Shown here in pieces: positions 1 to 7,949 of a stretch of 27,347 nt of DNA. The stretch is from DATAPE01 sp034667525 (lineage in GTDB: Bacteria > Actinomycetota > CADDZG01 > WHSQ01). A model generated the notes under the pieces. The model was not told the origin of the DNA. It searched no databases and was given only the letters and a program-made list of their open reading frames with translations. The position numbers and the translations under genes were made by a program. The stretch covers positions 1-27,347 of the forward strand of contig JAXDJO010000004.1 of NCBI GenBank assembly GCA_034667525.1, written 5' to 3'. Positions within the stretch are counted from its first letter, which is position 1. Each line of letters starts with the position of its first letter.

Positions 1-728
1 CCCGCTCCGACCGCGTGCGGCGTCGTGCTTACGGCCAACGGAAGCAGCCAGTAGAGATCGACGAGAAGCAGGGTGGCCGATGCCGCAGCGACGAACCCGA
101 TCTTTAGAAGCAAGGAGCGCGGCGCTGTCACGATGGCAGCAAGCACCAAGAGGAAAGCAACGATCCCAATCTGCACGTTGACGATGCCGATGACCGCCAT
201 CCATGACACGGACCAGATGAGTGCTCGAGGCGTTCCGCCGAGCGCAAGACGCAACAAGCTGGAAAGCGCCCACGGCAGCAGTGCGTAGGCGAGAAAGACC
301 AAGAGTTGGCCCGCCAGGATCCTGTCGTAGACGAAGGGATTGATCGCAAACATCGTCGATCCCGCCAACGCCGGAATGGAGCCGAGTCGGAGACAAGAGG
401 TCAGGAAGCGGAAGAGGCCGACACCTGCAACGATGATGCTCACGACGATCAAGAGCTTGGGAGTCTGCTCGGGAAGCACGATGGTGAACAGACGCAGCGC
501 ATTGATCATTGGAGTACCAGCCGACACGAGACCCTGGCTCGGCAGGGGAAACAAACTGACCCACGGGATGTGCGGTCCGCTGGGGAAGTCCAGCAGCAGA
601 AGGTAACCAGGTAACAGGAGAGGACCAAGCACCGCGACCGTGACCGCGAGGAACCACGCCCACGCAAGCACCCTCGTCCTGTTCAGCAGCTCACTCACCG
701 CCGCATTGTCACGCGTGGATGGTTGCAT
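1..728 (-). CDS. Multi-pass membrane protein, GT-C-like, C-terminus cut by window edge
   Basis: Reading the minus strand from an ATG at 728 gives about 242 codons with no stop up to position 1, so the gene continues out of the window. The protein is very hydrophobic, with about six predicted membrane segments; the clearest lie at residues 20-47, 92-110, 140-160 and 170-230. It contains NPFVYDRILAGQ followed by a hydrophobic LLPW stretch, and later DLYWLLP. These resemble the N-terminal half of large polytopic membrane proteins of the arabinofuranosyltransferase/GT-C type that use polyprenyl-phosphate sugars. It is divergent from the small secreted-protein gene at 835 and lies next to a flippase and glycosyltransferases, which supports a role in surface-glycan assembly. 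The start has no clear Shine-Dalgarno, so a slightly later GTG is possible. Membrane location is sure; the glycosyltransferase assignment is inference. Confidence 0.72.
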   Translation of the reverse strand, partial: MQPSTRDNAAVSELLNRTRVLAWAWFLAVTVAVLGPLLLPGYLLLLDFPSGPHIPWVSLFPLPSQGLVSAGTPMINALRLFTIVLPEQTPKLLIVVSIIVAGVGLFRFLTSCLRLGSIPALAGSTMFAINPFVYDRILAGQLLVFLAYALLPWALSSLLRLALGGTPRALIWSVSWMAVIGIVNVQIGIVAFLLVLAAIVTAPRSLLLKIGFVAAASATLLLVDLYWLLPLAVSTTPHAVGA

Positions 729-834
729 GGGTTGAATTGCTGCAAGCAAGGCAATCATGTGCGATTGTGAAAAGCGTGCTAAACCAGTGCCTCCAAAGGG
801 GGGAAGGGATTCCCATGATCGGTGGAGGTAGGCA

Positions 835-1239
835 ATGAAGCGTCATGTACGTGCTATGGCTTCTGCAGCTGTGGCCGCAGCATTCATTTTCGGGTTGATT
901 CCCGCGGCGAGTTCTCACGCCATCACTTCCAGGCTAACAATCGGTGTAAGTGATCACAGCGTGAGTCGGCATCAGAAGATCTTTTTCTACGGCGACCTGA
1001 AGACTCCAGGACATCCCAGCTGCCATCGCTTTGCCACGGTTCGGCTCACTCGGAAGGCCACTGGACTTGTCGCGACCACCACGACGGATTATCAGGGCAA
1101 CTACGTTTTCCAGATCGACCCCAAGCCCAATCACGGCCATTACCACACCCGCTATTCGGGAAGAAGCTCTTTCGGGTACGCCGGTAGGCACTCATGCTCG
1201 AAAGCTGTCTCCAAATGGATCAAGATCCACCACACATAA
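835..1239 (+). CDS. Small secreted protein with Ig-like/carboxypeptidase-regulatory-like fold
   Basis: A 134-residue protein preceded by a good ribosome binding site (GGAGGT about six bases before ATG). Residues 1-29 form a classical signal peptide: basic start, hydrophobic core, and a cleavage site after SSHA. The mature part (about 105 residues) has alternating beta-strand character. It contains a threonine-rich TTTTDYQGNYVF element, the usual 'TTDxxGxF' strand of bacterial Ig-like and carboxypeptidase-regulatory-like domains, and two cysteines that could form one disulfide. It has many His and basic residues. No catalytic motif is visible. A similar module is present in the tail of the amidase at the right end of the window. 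It probably acts outside the membrane or in the wall; its exact function is unknown. Confidence 0.75.
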   Translation: MKRHVRAMASAAVAAAFIFGLIPAASSHAITSRLTIGVSDHSVSRHQKIFFYGDLKTPGHPSCHRFATVRLTRKATGLVATTTTDYQGNYVFQIDPKPNHGHYHTRYSGRSSFGYAGRHSCSKAVSKWIKIHHT

Positions 1240-1259
1240 ACCAGTTCGTCTCTCGGTAG

Positions 1260-1700
1260 ATGCAAGAGGTAAGTGGCAGGCGACGGTCGCTGGCGCCGCA
1301 AATAGCTGCAGGAATCCTTGCGGTAGTGGCCGTCGCTGCCATCGTGTCGCTGGTAGTTCCTCATTCGGCTGTGGACTCTAGAACCTCGGCTCCACTTAGT
1401 GCTGGGGGACATCGAGCTCCAGTCGCGGTGCGCAAGGGAGTTTCGTGCGGGCCGCTAAGGCAGAGTCAGACAGCCTTGGAGAGCGGAGACATTGCAGCTT
1501 TACGAAACTCGATTCGGGCCGCAGTTCACCTTGCCGTCGAATCGCTGAAGAAAGGGAGTATGGCTTTCGGGAGGCCCGAGCGCATCTCTCTCAAACTCTC
1601 TTCCGAGCACCTGGTGGCTCCTTTGAGCGCATCGCAGAAGACTCATGTTGCCGGCGAGCTGAAGTCGGCACTGGTTGGTTGCCCCGCGATCCACTCATGA
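1260..1700 (+). CDS. Hypothetical protein with single N-terminal membrane anchor
   Basis: A 146-residue protein with a short basic N-terminus (QEVSGRRRS), one hydrophobic segment at about residues 12-34 and a polar extracytoplasmic remainder rich in Ala, Ser and Leu. Two cysteines (about residues 63 and 141) may pair outside the cell. I do not recognise a family. The gene starts 20 bases after the previous one. Its stop overlaps the flippase start in an ATGA arrangement at 1697-1700, which implies translational coupling and co-expression with surface-polysaccharide genes. The start at 1260 has only a weak ribosome binding site. The coupling supports a real gene; the function is unknown. Confidence 0.6.
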   Translation: MQEVSGRRRSLAPQIAAGILAVVAVAAIVSLVVPHSAVDSRTSAPLSAGGHRAPVAVRKGVSCGPLRQSQTALESGDIAALRNSIRAAVHLAVESLKKGSMAFGRPERISLKLSSEHLVAPLSASQKTHVAGELKSALVGCPAIHS

Positions 1701-3808
1701 CCTTGCGGCAGGTGCGGCAGGGGGTCGTCATGGTGGGGAGAGACTCCTGGCTGTTGTTCCTCGCTCTTTCTGCGGTCAACGCATCGAACTATCTGTTCCA
1801 CGTGCTCATCTCCCGTCTCCTGGGCAAGGCCGACTATGGGGCACTTGGCTCAGTGCTCGCGGTGTTGTTGATCCTCTCGGTCCCGCTGGGGGCAGTCCAG
1901 GCGACCATGGCGAAACAGTTGGCACAGATCCGAGCCGACGCCGATCGGTCCGCGGCTGCCTGGAGGGGGGTGGCTCGGTCGATGGTCAAACCCACCTTCC
2001 TAGTCGCCGCCTTGCTAGCTGTTGCCAGTCCGCTCTTGCGCAGATTCCTTCATCTTGACTCTGAGCTAGTCCCGTTGTTCGTCGCTGTCTACGCGTTTCC
2101 GGCGGCTCTTTCAGCCGTGGTCAGGGGTGCCTTACAGGGAATGCTCCGCTTTACCGAGCTTGCTGCCGTCAGCATCTTGCCCGTCGTGGTGCGGGTAGTG
2201 GCCGGGGTTCTCATCGTCCGATCGGGTGGAGGAGTGCCCGGCGCGGTGATGGCCACAGTGCTTGGTGAAGTTGCCGGAGCCGCCCTGGGCTGGTGGCTGC
2301 TTGTTCAGGGTGCTTCTTGGCGTGTCAAGGGCGTCCGCAACACAGAAGGATTTTTCCGCGACGTACGCCCGATTGCCGCCGGGCTGGGGGCTATGTGGCT
2401 CCTGATCGAACTAGACCTGCTGCTTGCCCGGCACTACCTCCCGGCGAAGGCTGCCGGCTCTTACGCTGCTGCGGGCCTGCTCGCACGAGCCGTCCTGTTC
2501 ATACCGGGCGCTGTCGGTGTGATCGCCCTGCCACACTTTGCGGAATTCGGGGGCCGCGGGCGACAGGCGTACCAGTGGCTGCTGTATTCGGTCGGTATCG
2601 TTCTCGTGCTCGGCCTCGGGGCATCCCTGGTTCTCACAGGAGCGACCCATGCGGTCGTCGCGGCCACCTTCGGTGACCGTTTCCTGACCGCGTCGGCTCT
2701 CTTGCCGACGATGTGCATCGCAATGGTCGCTCTGGGCCTCACGAATCTGTTCGTGTTCTTTCACGTGGCGGCCGGCTCCCGAGCGTTTCATCTGCTGTGG
2801 ATCGCCATCGCGGCAGAAGCGGCCGGAATCGCAGCCTTCCACTCTTCTGGAGCAAGCATCGCTTTCGTGCTGGCGATGGTGTCTACCCTCGTGGCATTGG
2901 GCGGATTTGCAACCTGCCGAGCAATCGCGATGTCGCCGGCTCCGCTAGGACGCCTTCCCGATGACTTGAGCGTGCTTCACAGACCTGTCCATCTCGGGGA
3001 GGCGGAGCGACCTGAGTTTTCTCTCGTTATCCCTTGCCATAACGGCGGGTCCAACCTGGCAGCCAGCGTTCGCTCCTCAAGAGATGCCCTTCAAAGCCTT
3101 AACCGCCCTTACGAAGTGATCGTCGTCTCGGACGGCAGCACCGATGGTTCGGACCACATCGCTTACGAGGCCGACGCGCCGGTCACCGTTGTTCGCTATG
3201 CCCACAGGCAGGGGAAAGGCATGGCCTTGCGCGTTGGCATGACCGGAGCGCGTGGCAAATATGTGGCGTTTATCGACTCGGACGGAGACCTTGATGCCGC
3301 AGAGCTGAGCAGTTTTCTGACGATAATGGAGCTCTATAGGCCGGAACTCGTTATCGGATCCAAACGGCACCCTCTTTCCGATGTCAGATACCCGGTCACG
3401 CGCAGGATCATGAGCTGGCTGTACCAACGATTGGTACGAGTGATGTTCGGCCTCAACGTTCGTGACACTCAGACGGGGATGAAGCTCATCAGGCGAGACG
3501 TACTCGACTCCGTCCTTCCACGGATGTTAGAGAAGCGATTCGCTTTCGATCTGGAGTTCCTGGTGGTCGCACGCAGGCTTGGTTTCAAACGGGTGTTTGA
3601 GGCACCGATCCGGTTAGATCACAAGTTTTCCTCGACGATCAGTCTCGGTGCGACTTTTCGAATCTTGCTCGACACCGGAGCGATCTTCTATCGCAACTAC
3701 ATCCTTCGTTCTTACGATCGGCCTCCTGCCGCTGTCCGTCTTCCCGAGTGGCAGGAGTCGGTGATGTCAACGCCTCTCGTCCCTGCTCTCGAAAGAGGGG
3801 CCAGTTAG
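1697..3808 (+). CDS. Polysaccharide flippase fused to family 2 glycosyltransferase
   Basis: About 703 residues. Residues 1-430 form a polytopic domain with roughly 10-12 membrane segments resembling the Wzx/MATE-like polysaccharide exporters (NYLFHVLISRLLGKADYG near the start is typical). Residues 440 onward form a GT-A glycosyltransferase of the dolichyl-phosphate-mannose-synthase type. Its landmarks are FSLVIPCHN, VVSDGSTDGS, the metal-binding DSDGD at 527-531 and DTQTGMKL. The GT2 part would transfer a sugar from a nucleotide donor, possibly to polyprenyl phosphate, and the flippase would move a lipid-linked product across the membrane. The start at 1697 is chosen for the ATGA overlap with the preceding gene; an ATG at 1730 has a better Shine-Dalgarno (AGGGGG). 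The upstream reading frame back to 1445 is open but belongs to the preceding gene in another frame. The next glycosyltransferase gene follows at once. Both domains are clear; the substrate is unknown. Confidence 0.87.
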   Translation: MTLRQVRQGVVMVGRDSWLLFLALSAVNASNYLFHVLISRLLGKADYGALGSVLAVLLILSVPLGAVQATMAKQLAQIRADADRSAAAWRGVARSMVKPTFLVAALLAVASPLLRRFLHLDSELVPLFVAVYAFPAALSAVVRGALQGMLRFTELAAVSILPVVVRVVAGVLIVRSGGGVPGAVMATVLGEVAGAALGWWLLVQGASWRVKGVRNTEGFFRDVRPIAAGLGAMWLLIELDLLLARHYLPAKAAGSYAAAGLLARAVLFIPGAVGVIALPHFAEFGGRGRQAYQWLLYSVGIVLVLGLGASLVLTGATHAVVAATFGDRFLTASALLPTMCIAMVALGLTNLFVFFHVAAGSRAFHLLWIAIAAEAAGIAAFHSSGASIAFVLAMVSTLVALGGFATCRAIAMSPAPLGRLPDDLSVLHRPVHLGEAERPEFSLVIPCHNGGSNLAASVRSSRDALQSLNRPYEVIVVSDGSTDGSDHIAYEADAPVTVVRYAHRQGKGMALRVGMTGARGKYVAFIDSDGDLDAAELSSFLTIMELYRPELVIGSKRHPLSDVRYPVTRRIMSWLYQRLVRVMFGLNVRDTQTGMKLIRRDVLDSVLPRMLEKRFAFDLEFLVVARRLGFKRVFEAPIRLDHKFSSTISLGATFRILLDTGAIFYRNYILRSYDRPPAAVRLPEWQESVMSTPLVPALERGAS

Positions 3809-3810
3809 GT

Positions 3811-4905
3811 TTGCGCATCGCCGTCTTGAATTGGCGAGATATGGCACACGACAACTCCGGTGGGGCGGAGGTCTTCGTTCATGAGGTAGCCAGGAGATGG
3901 GCTGAGTCGGGGCAAGAAGTGACCCTGTTCTCCTCGCAGGGCCCCCATCTGCCGAGCCATGATGAAGTCGACGGCGTAATGATCGAGCGGATAGGACGGA
4001 TAGGGAACGGTACGCATCACCTGCTTGCTCCGCGCGCGATCGCGCGTACCGGATCCTTTGACGGCATTCTGGAGTCCATAAACACTTTTCCCTATCTGAC
4101 GCCTCTGCACCGCCGCCGAGTCCCCGTTTTGACCCTCGTTCATCAGATGGCCCTGGATGTGTGGAAGGCGCACCTGCCGCAACCCCTTGCTTCCATGGCG
4201 GCCTTTGCCGAACCGCAGCTTTACCGTCCCTACAGAAACATGTCGCTGCTCGCAGTCTCAGAGTCGACCAGAGCCGATCTGGCGGCAGCGGGGGTGCACG
4301 ACGTGTCGGTGGTGCCGCAGGGCGGCATCGGAAGGCAGAGCAAGTTGCCCGGAAAGGAAGCGTGCCCGACGTTCATCTTCGTGGGCAGGCTCTCTCCGAA
4401 CAAACGTCCCGATCACGCGGTGGCAGCCTTCCTTGAGATTAAGCGTGAACTTAAGGATGCTCGCCTTTGGATCGTGGGAGAAGGCGGGATGAAGGACATG
4501 TTGGCAGCCACGCTCCCCGAGGGGGCCGAGATGTTGGGGAGATTGCCCAGACAGGAGTTACTCGACCGGATCGGACGGGCCCACGTTCTGCTTGCAACTT
4601 CGGTACGCGAAGGATGGGGCCTTGTGATCACAGAGGCCAGTGCCATGGGCACACCCTCCGCCGCGTACGCAGTACCTGGTCTCGTGGACTCCGTCAGAGC
4701 AGATGTCACTGGCCTTCTGGTCGATCCGGATCCGACTGCTCTTGCCGGCGCGGCGCTCCAGATGATCAGCGATCCGGATCGCTATCGAACCATGTCCCTG
4801 GGGGCGATCGCATGGGGAGGCGAACACACCTGGGATCGCACTGCAGCCGATCTGCTATCCCGTCTGCAGAGATCCGCCGCCTCCAGGCACCGGGTTCCTG
4901 CTTAA
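3811..4905 (+). CDS. Family 4 glycosyltransferase (GT-B)
   Basis: About 364 residues from a TTG start at 3811, preceded by AAAGAGGGG about ten bases upstream and two bases after the fusion gene's stop. This start places RIAVLNWRD at the very N-terminus, as is usual for this group; an in-frame ATG at 3748 inside the upstream gene is less likely. The N-terminal Rossmann half carries NSGGAEVFVHEVARR, and the C-terminal half starts near FIFVGRLSPNKRPD. The nucleotide-sugar-binding EX7E motif is seen as E267 and E275 (EGWGLVITE). It probably adds a sugar to a lipid-linked or surface glycan at the cytoplasmic face, with the flippase fusion as its operon partner. Donor and acceptor are not predictable from the sequence. 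Confidence 0.9.
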   Translation: MRIAVLNWRDMAHDNSGGAEVFVHEVARRWAESGQEVTLFSSQGPHLPSHDEVDGVMIERIGRIGNGTHHLLAPRAIARTGSFDGILESINTFPYLTPLHRRRVPVLTLVHQMALDVWKAHLPQPLASMAAFAEPQLYRPYRNMSLLAVSESTRADLAAAGVHDVSVVPQGGIGRQSKLPGKEACPTFIFVGRLSPNKRPDHAVAAFLEIKRELKDARLWIVGEGGMKDMLAATLPEGAEMLGRLPRQELLDRIGRAHVLLATSVREGWGLVITEASAMGTPSAAYAVPGLVDSVRADVTGLLVDPDPTALAGAALQMISDPDRYRTMSLGAIAWGGEHTWDRTAADLLSRLQRSAASRHRVPA

Positions 4906-4912
4906 GGGCAGC

Positions 4913-4949
4913 AAAGAGGGGACCGGAGTATCCCGGCCCCCTTCTTGTT
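4913..4949. terminator. Bidirectional hairpin terminator between converging genes
   Basis: An inverted repeat pairs AAGAGGGG-A-CCGG (4914-4926) with CCGG-CCCC-TCTT (4933-4946), with one A-C mismatch, one bulged T and a six-base loop. The A/T-containing stem ends give short U-rich tails on either strand. It lies between the ends of the glycosyltransferase (plus) and groEL (minus), where a shared terminator is expected. Confidence 0.7.
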
Positions 4950-4976
4950 ACCGCGTTGCTGTTTGCGAGACTCCTT

Positions 4977-6602
4977 CTAGAAGTCCATGTCCCCGCCGCC
5001 CGGCATGCCACCCGGCATCGCGGGGGCCTTCTCGGGCTTGTCGGCGACGATCGCTTCGGTCGTTAGGAACAGAGCTGCGATCGAAGCGGCGTTCTGAAGG
5101 GCCGAACGTGTCACCTTCGCTGCGTCGACGACGCCTGCCCGGAACAGGTCGACGTACTCGCCGTTCGCCGCGTTGAGGCCTTCGCCTGGTCCCGAAGTTC
5201 GGACCTTCTCGACGACAACACCGCCTTCCAGTCCCGCGTTGTGAGCGATCACCTTGAGCGGCTCTTCGAGCGCTTTGCGCACGATGAGCGCACCAGTGTG
5301 CTCGTCACCGGTTAGCTCGAGCTTCTCGAGTCCCTCCTGTGCGTGCAGCAAGGTGACGCCACCACCGGCGACGATGCCCTCTTCAACCGCGGCTTTCGTT
5401 GTCTGCACGGCATCTTCGATCCGGTGCTTCTTTTCCTTGAGCTCGACCTCGGTTGCGGCACCGACCTTGATCACCGCGACGCCGCCTGCCAACTTGGCCA
5501 AGCGCTCTTGCAGCTTCTCCCGGTCGTAGTCGGAATCCGAGCGCTCGATCTCGGCTTTGATCTGATTGACGCGCCCGGTGATCTCGTCGGCGTTACCGCC
5601 GCCTTCGACGACTGTGGTGTCGTCTTTCGTAACCACGACTTTGCGAGCAGAACCGAGCATGTCCAGAGTGACGGACTCAAGCTTGAGCCCAACTTCCTCG
5701 CTGATGACCTGGCCCCCGGCCAGGATCGCGATGTCCTGCAGCATCGCCTTACGGCGATCTCCGAAACCTGGGGCTTTGACGGCGGCAGCGCGGAAGGTTC
5801 CCCTGATCTTGTTGACGACGAGAGTCGCTAGGGCCTCGCCCTCGACGTCTTCGGAGACGATCAACAGGGGCTTACCGGCTTGCATGACCTTCTCGAGGAT
5901 CGGGAGCAGGTCTTTGACCGCAGAGATCTTCTGGTTGGCGATGAGGATGTAAGGGTCTTCGAGAACGACCTCCATCCGCTCCGCGTCCGTCACGAAATAT
6001 GGGCTGATGTAACCCTTGTCGAAGCGCATACCTTCGACGAGCTCGAGCTCGAGCCCGAAGGTGTTCGACTCTTCGACAGTGATGACGCCGTCCTTGCCAA
6101 CCTTGTCCATCGCTTCGGCGATCGTCTCGCCGATCTCGGGATCGTTGTTGGCGGAGATCGAAGCGACCTGACTGATCTGCTCGCGGCCTTCGACTTCCCG
6201 TGACTGGGATTTGATGTTCTCTACGACGTTTTCGACCGCCTTCTCGATGCCCCGCTTGAGGGCGATCGGGTTCGCTCCGGCAGCAACATTGCGCAGGCCC
6301 TCACGAACCATCGCCTGGGCGAGAACGGTCGCGGTGGTCGTACCGTCGCCGGCCACATCGTCCGTCTTCTTCGCCACTTCCTTGACGAGCTCGGCCCCGA
6401 TCTTCTCGAGCGGATCTTCGAGCTCGATGTCCTTGGCGATCGATACGCCGTCGTTCGTGATCGTGGGAGCTCCCCACTTCTTCTCCAGGACGACGTTGCG
6501 ACCCTTCGGCCCCAGGGTGACCTTCACGGCGTCGGCGAGCTGGTTCATCCCACGCTCGAGCGCGCGCCGGGCCTCCTCGTCAAAGCTGAGTAACTTAGCC
6601 AT
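4977..6602 (-). CDS. groL: 60 kDa chaperonin GroEL (Cpn60)
   Basis: A 541-residue, full-length group I chaperonin that folds proteins in an ATP-driven double ring in the cytosol. Hallmarks in order are VTLGPKGRNVVLE, the ATP-site VAGDGTTTATVLAQ near residue 85, the apical domain, AVEEGIVAGGGV near residue 405, and a GGMPGGGDMDF tail of the common GGM type. The start has an ideal Shine-Dalgarno (AAGGAGGT) eight bases upstream. No groES precedes it, so this is a monocistronic groEL; actinobacteria often have such a second copy away from groESL. A perfect CIRCE element upstream indicates HrcA heat-shock repression. The gene ends at a shared bidirectional terminator. Confidence 0.98.
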   Translation of the reverse strand: MAKLLSFDEEARRALERGMNQLADAVKVTLGPKGRNVVLEKKWGAPTITNDGVSIAKDIELEDPLEKIGAELVKEVAKKTDDVAGDGTTTATVLAQAMVREGLRNVAAGANPIALKRGIEKAVENVVENIKSQSREVEGREQISQVASISANNDPEIGETIAEAMDKVGKDGVITVEESNTFGLELELVEGMRFDKGYISPYFVTDAERMEVVLEDPYILIANQKISAVKDLLPILEKVMQAGKPLLIVSEDVEGEALATLVVNKIRGTFRAAAVKAPGFGDRRKAMLQDIAILAGGQVISEEVGLKLESVTLDMLGSARKVVVTKDDTTVVEGGGNADEITGRVNQIKAEIERSDSDYDREKLQERLAKLAGGVAVIKVGAATEVELKEKKHRIEDAVQTTKAAVEEGIVAGGGVTLLHAQEGLEKLELTGDEHTGALIVRKALEEPLKVIAHNAGLEGGVVVEKVRTSGPGEGLNAANGEYVDLFRAGVVDAAKVTRSALQNAASIAALFLTTEAIVADKPEKAPAMPGGMPGGGDMDF

Positions 6603-6633
6603 TCACTACCTCCTTGATGGTGCCTATGGGTGA

Positions 6634-6660
6634 TTAGCACTCTCACGGTTCGAGTGCTAA
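6634..6660 (-). promoter_or_regulatory. CIRCE operator (HrcA binding site)
   Basis: TTAGCACTC (6634-6642), nine-base spacer, GAGTGCTAA (6652-6660): an exact match to the CIRCE consensus with perfect 9+9 symmetry. It lies 31 bases before the groEL start codon and directly downstream of the predicted -10 box, where bound HrcA would block transcription initiation. Confidence 0.96.
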
Positions 6661-6689
6661 CGATAGCGCCTGCGGGCGGAAGCTGGCAA
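6660..6689 (-). promoter_or_regulatory. Predicted groEL promoter
   Basis: On the minus strand, a -35-like TTGCCA (6684-6689) and a -10-like TATCGT (6660-6665) are separated by 18 bases. The predicted transcription start falls inside the CIRCE element. This is the arrangement expected for an HrcA-repressed vegetative promoter. Confidence 0.6.
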
Positions 6690-6748
6690 ATGGCACTCGG
6701 GCTGGGATTTTTCCCCTCCAGAGAGACGGCAGCCCCTGAATTTCGGGC

Positions 6749-7336
6749 TCACAAGGTTCCGTCGAGCCGCCTCTGACGCTCGTTTCCCCTCACCCGGGCG
6801 CTGGCCTCATCGATCAGATCCTCGAGCTGCTCGATTCCGGTGAGGGGGCCCTTGCCACGAACCACCCCCAGCCTGTCCGTGATCACCACGTACGGCGTGG
6901 CGGGGATGTTGAGGCGGGCGAGGAGCTCAGGCGCCGATATGACAGGCACCCGGCCGGCGTGCCCCCCGAAACTGAGCTCCGCTTCGGTGCGGTCGACCTC
7001 GGTTACCACGAAGGGAGCGAGCTGTCCGTTGCGTGCGAAGGCGGGTAAGGCCGGGAGGACCTGCTCACACACCCCGCATCCGGGAGAGACGAACAGTAAG
7101 AGTTGCCGGCGTCCCGGGGCCCCCACGGTGACCGGCACGCCCCGGATGTCAGTCAGATCGACGGGCCTGGCGGCCTCATCAAGAGGAGGCCCCTCGTGAT
7201 CCGAGGCGATGGCCGTCGGGGAACCCAGCGGGCCGCGCATCGCTCCGATCTGGCGGGCCAGTGCGATCACCACCAGCGAAAGAACGATCACCAAAGCCCA
7301 CAGCACCAGGTAAGAACCGACCCACCACCCCTGCAC
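6749..7336 (-). CDS. MauD-like membrane-anchored thioredoxin-fold protein
   Basis: A 195-residue protein starting at a GTG with GGAGGT eight bases upstream. One N-terminal membrane helix (about residues 8-27) is followed by a linker and a thioredoxin-fold domain. The active-site motif is SPGCGVCEQ (C87-G-V-C90), and the cis-proline loop is NIPATPYVVI. Order and spacing match MauD-type proteins, which are thought to handle disulfide formation or reduction outside the membrane. It is divergent from a MauE-like gene at 7428, and MauE-MauD pairs are a known partnership. No methylamine dehydrogenase subunit is present, so a general thiol-redox role, perhaps in cytochrome or cell-envelope protein maturation, is more likely. 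The domain call is firm; the substrate is unknown. Confidence 0.85.
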   Translation of the reverse strand: MQGWWVGSYLVLWALVIVLSLVVIALARQIGAMRGPLGSPTAIASDHEGPPLDEAARPVDLTDIRGVPVTVGAPGRRQLLLFVSPGCGVCEQVLPALPAFARNGQLAPFVVTEVDRTEAELSFGGHAGRVPVISAPELLARLNIPATPYVVITDRLGVVRGKGPLTGIEQLEDLIDEASARVRGNERQRRLDGTL

Positions 7337-7412
7337 GCTTGGCTACCTCCCACTTCGAACCGAGGGCAGGCTACTTCTTGTTCACCCACCCCCTTCCTCG
7401 AAGGTGCGCACT

Positions 7413-7418
7413 TAGGAT
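7413..7418 (+). promoter_or_regulatory. Possible -10 box for the MauE-like operon
   Basis: TAGGAT matches the TANNNT -10 pattern and ends nine bases before the ATG at 7428. No Shine-Dalgarno is seen, so the mRNA may be leaderless or nearly so, as is frequent in actinobacteria. No convincing -35 box is present. Confidence 0.3.
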
Positions 7419-7427
7419 GCGCGCGCT

Positions 7428-7949
7428 ATGTCTCTGATCCCCCTCCTCGCTGGCTGGATCCTCGCGGTCGTCTTCGCCTGGGGAGCGCTCGCAAAACTCG
7501 TGCAGTTCCGCCGCTGGCAAGACGCTCTGGAGGCCTACCGTCTGCCCCCCGGGATGTCGTCACCGGCGTCGGCAGGCGTTCCAGTGGCGGAACTGGCCGT
7601 AGTTGGCTTGCTCGTTTCCGGTCACGCTCTCGCCGGATCGGGTCTCTGTCTCATGCTGCTCGCGGCGTTCTCCCTTGCGCTCCTCACCGCCCGTCAGAAG
7701 GGCAGCAACCGGCTTCCCTGTGGCTGTTTCGGCCGGGCGACACTGCACGACTACAGGCTCCTCGTCGCCCGCAACGCGGGACTGACCTTGCTTGCCGCCC
7801 TCGTTCTGATAAACGGGCACGATCGCCTGCTTGCTGATCCGATCGGACCTACCTCCGCCGGCTTGCTACCGGTTGCGTTGGTGACCGTCGGGGGCATCGT
7901 TCTGTTCTGGGTGGCCCGCGAGCTGGCCGCCGTCATGCGACGACCGTGA
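7428..7949 (+). CDS. MauE/DoxX-like four-helix membrane protein
   Basis: A 173-residue polytopic protein with membrane segments at about residues 5-24, 52-70, 72-88, 112-128 and 143-165. The loop motif LPCGCFG (C98, C100) is characteristic of MauE-type proteins, which resemble the DoxX/VKOR-like fold and are thought to exchange electrons with a MauD thioredoxin partner. The MauD-like gene is divergent next door, supporting a shared membrane disulfide-redox function. The stop overlaps the next gene's GTG start (GTGA at 7946-7949), so it heads a coupled operon with a phosphodiesterase, a methyltransferase and LarE. The family call is good; the biological substrate is not evident. Confidence 0.82.
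   Translation: MSLIPLLAGWILAVVFAWGALAKLVQFRRWQDALEAYRLPPGMSSPASAGVPVAELAVVGLLVSGHALAGSGLCLMLLAAFSLALLTARQKGSNRLPCGCFGRATLHDYRLLVARNAGLTLLAALVLINGHDRLLADPIGPTSAGLLPVALVTVGGIVLFWVARELAAVMRRP

Noticed and set aside
584..630. Short direct repeat (GGTAACCAGGTAACAGG) that might be a binding site
   Set aside because: It lies inside the coding sequence of the minus-strand membrane protein and encodes a Pro/Gly/Leu-rich loop; two copies only.
1445..1696. Upstream in-frame extension of the flippase fusion
   Set aside because: It overlaps the 146-residue membrane protein in another frame, lacks membrane or export character and has no start signal; the ATGA overlap at 1697 is better.
6731..6749. AGCCC/GGGCT hairpin at the end of the MauD-like gene as a terminator
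   Set aside because: Stem of five base pairs overlapping the stop codon with no following U-run; too weak to call.
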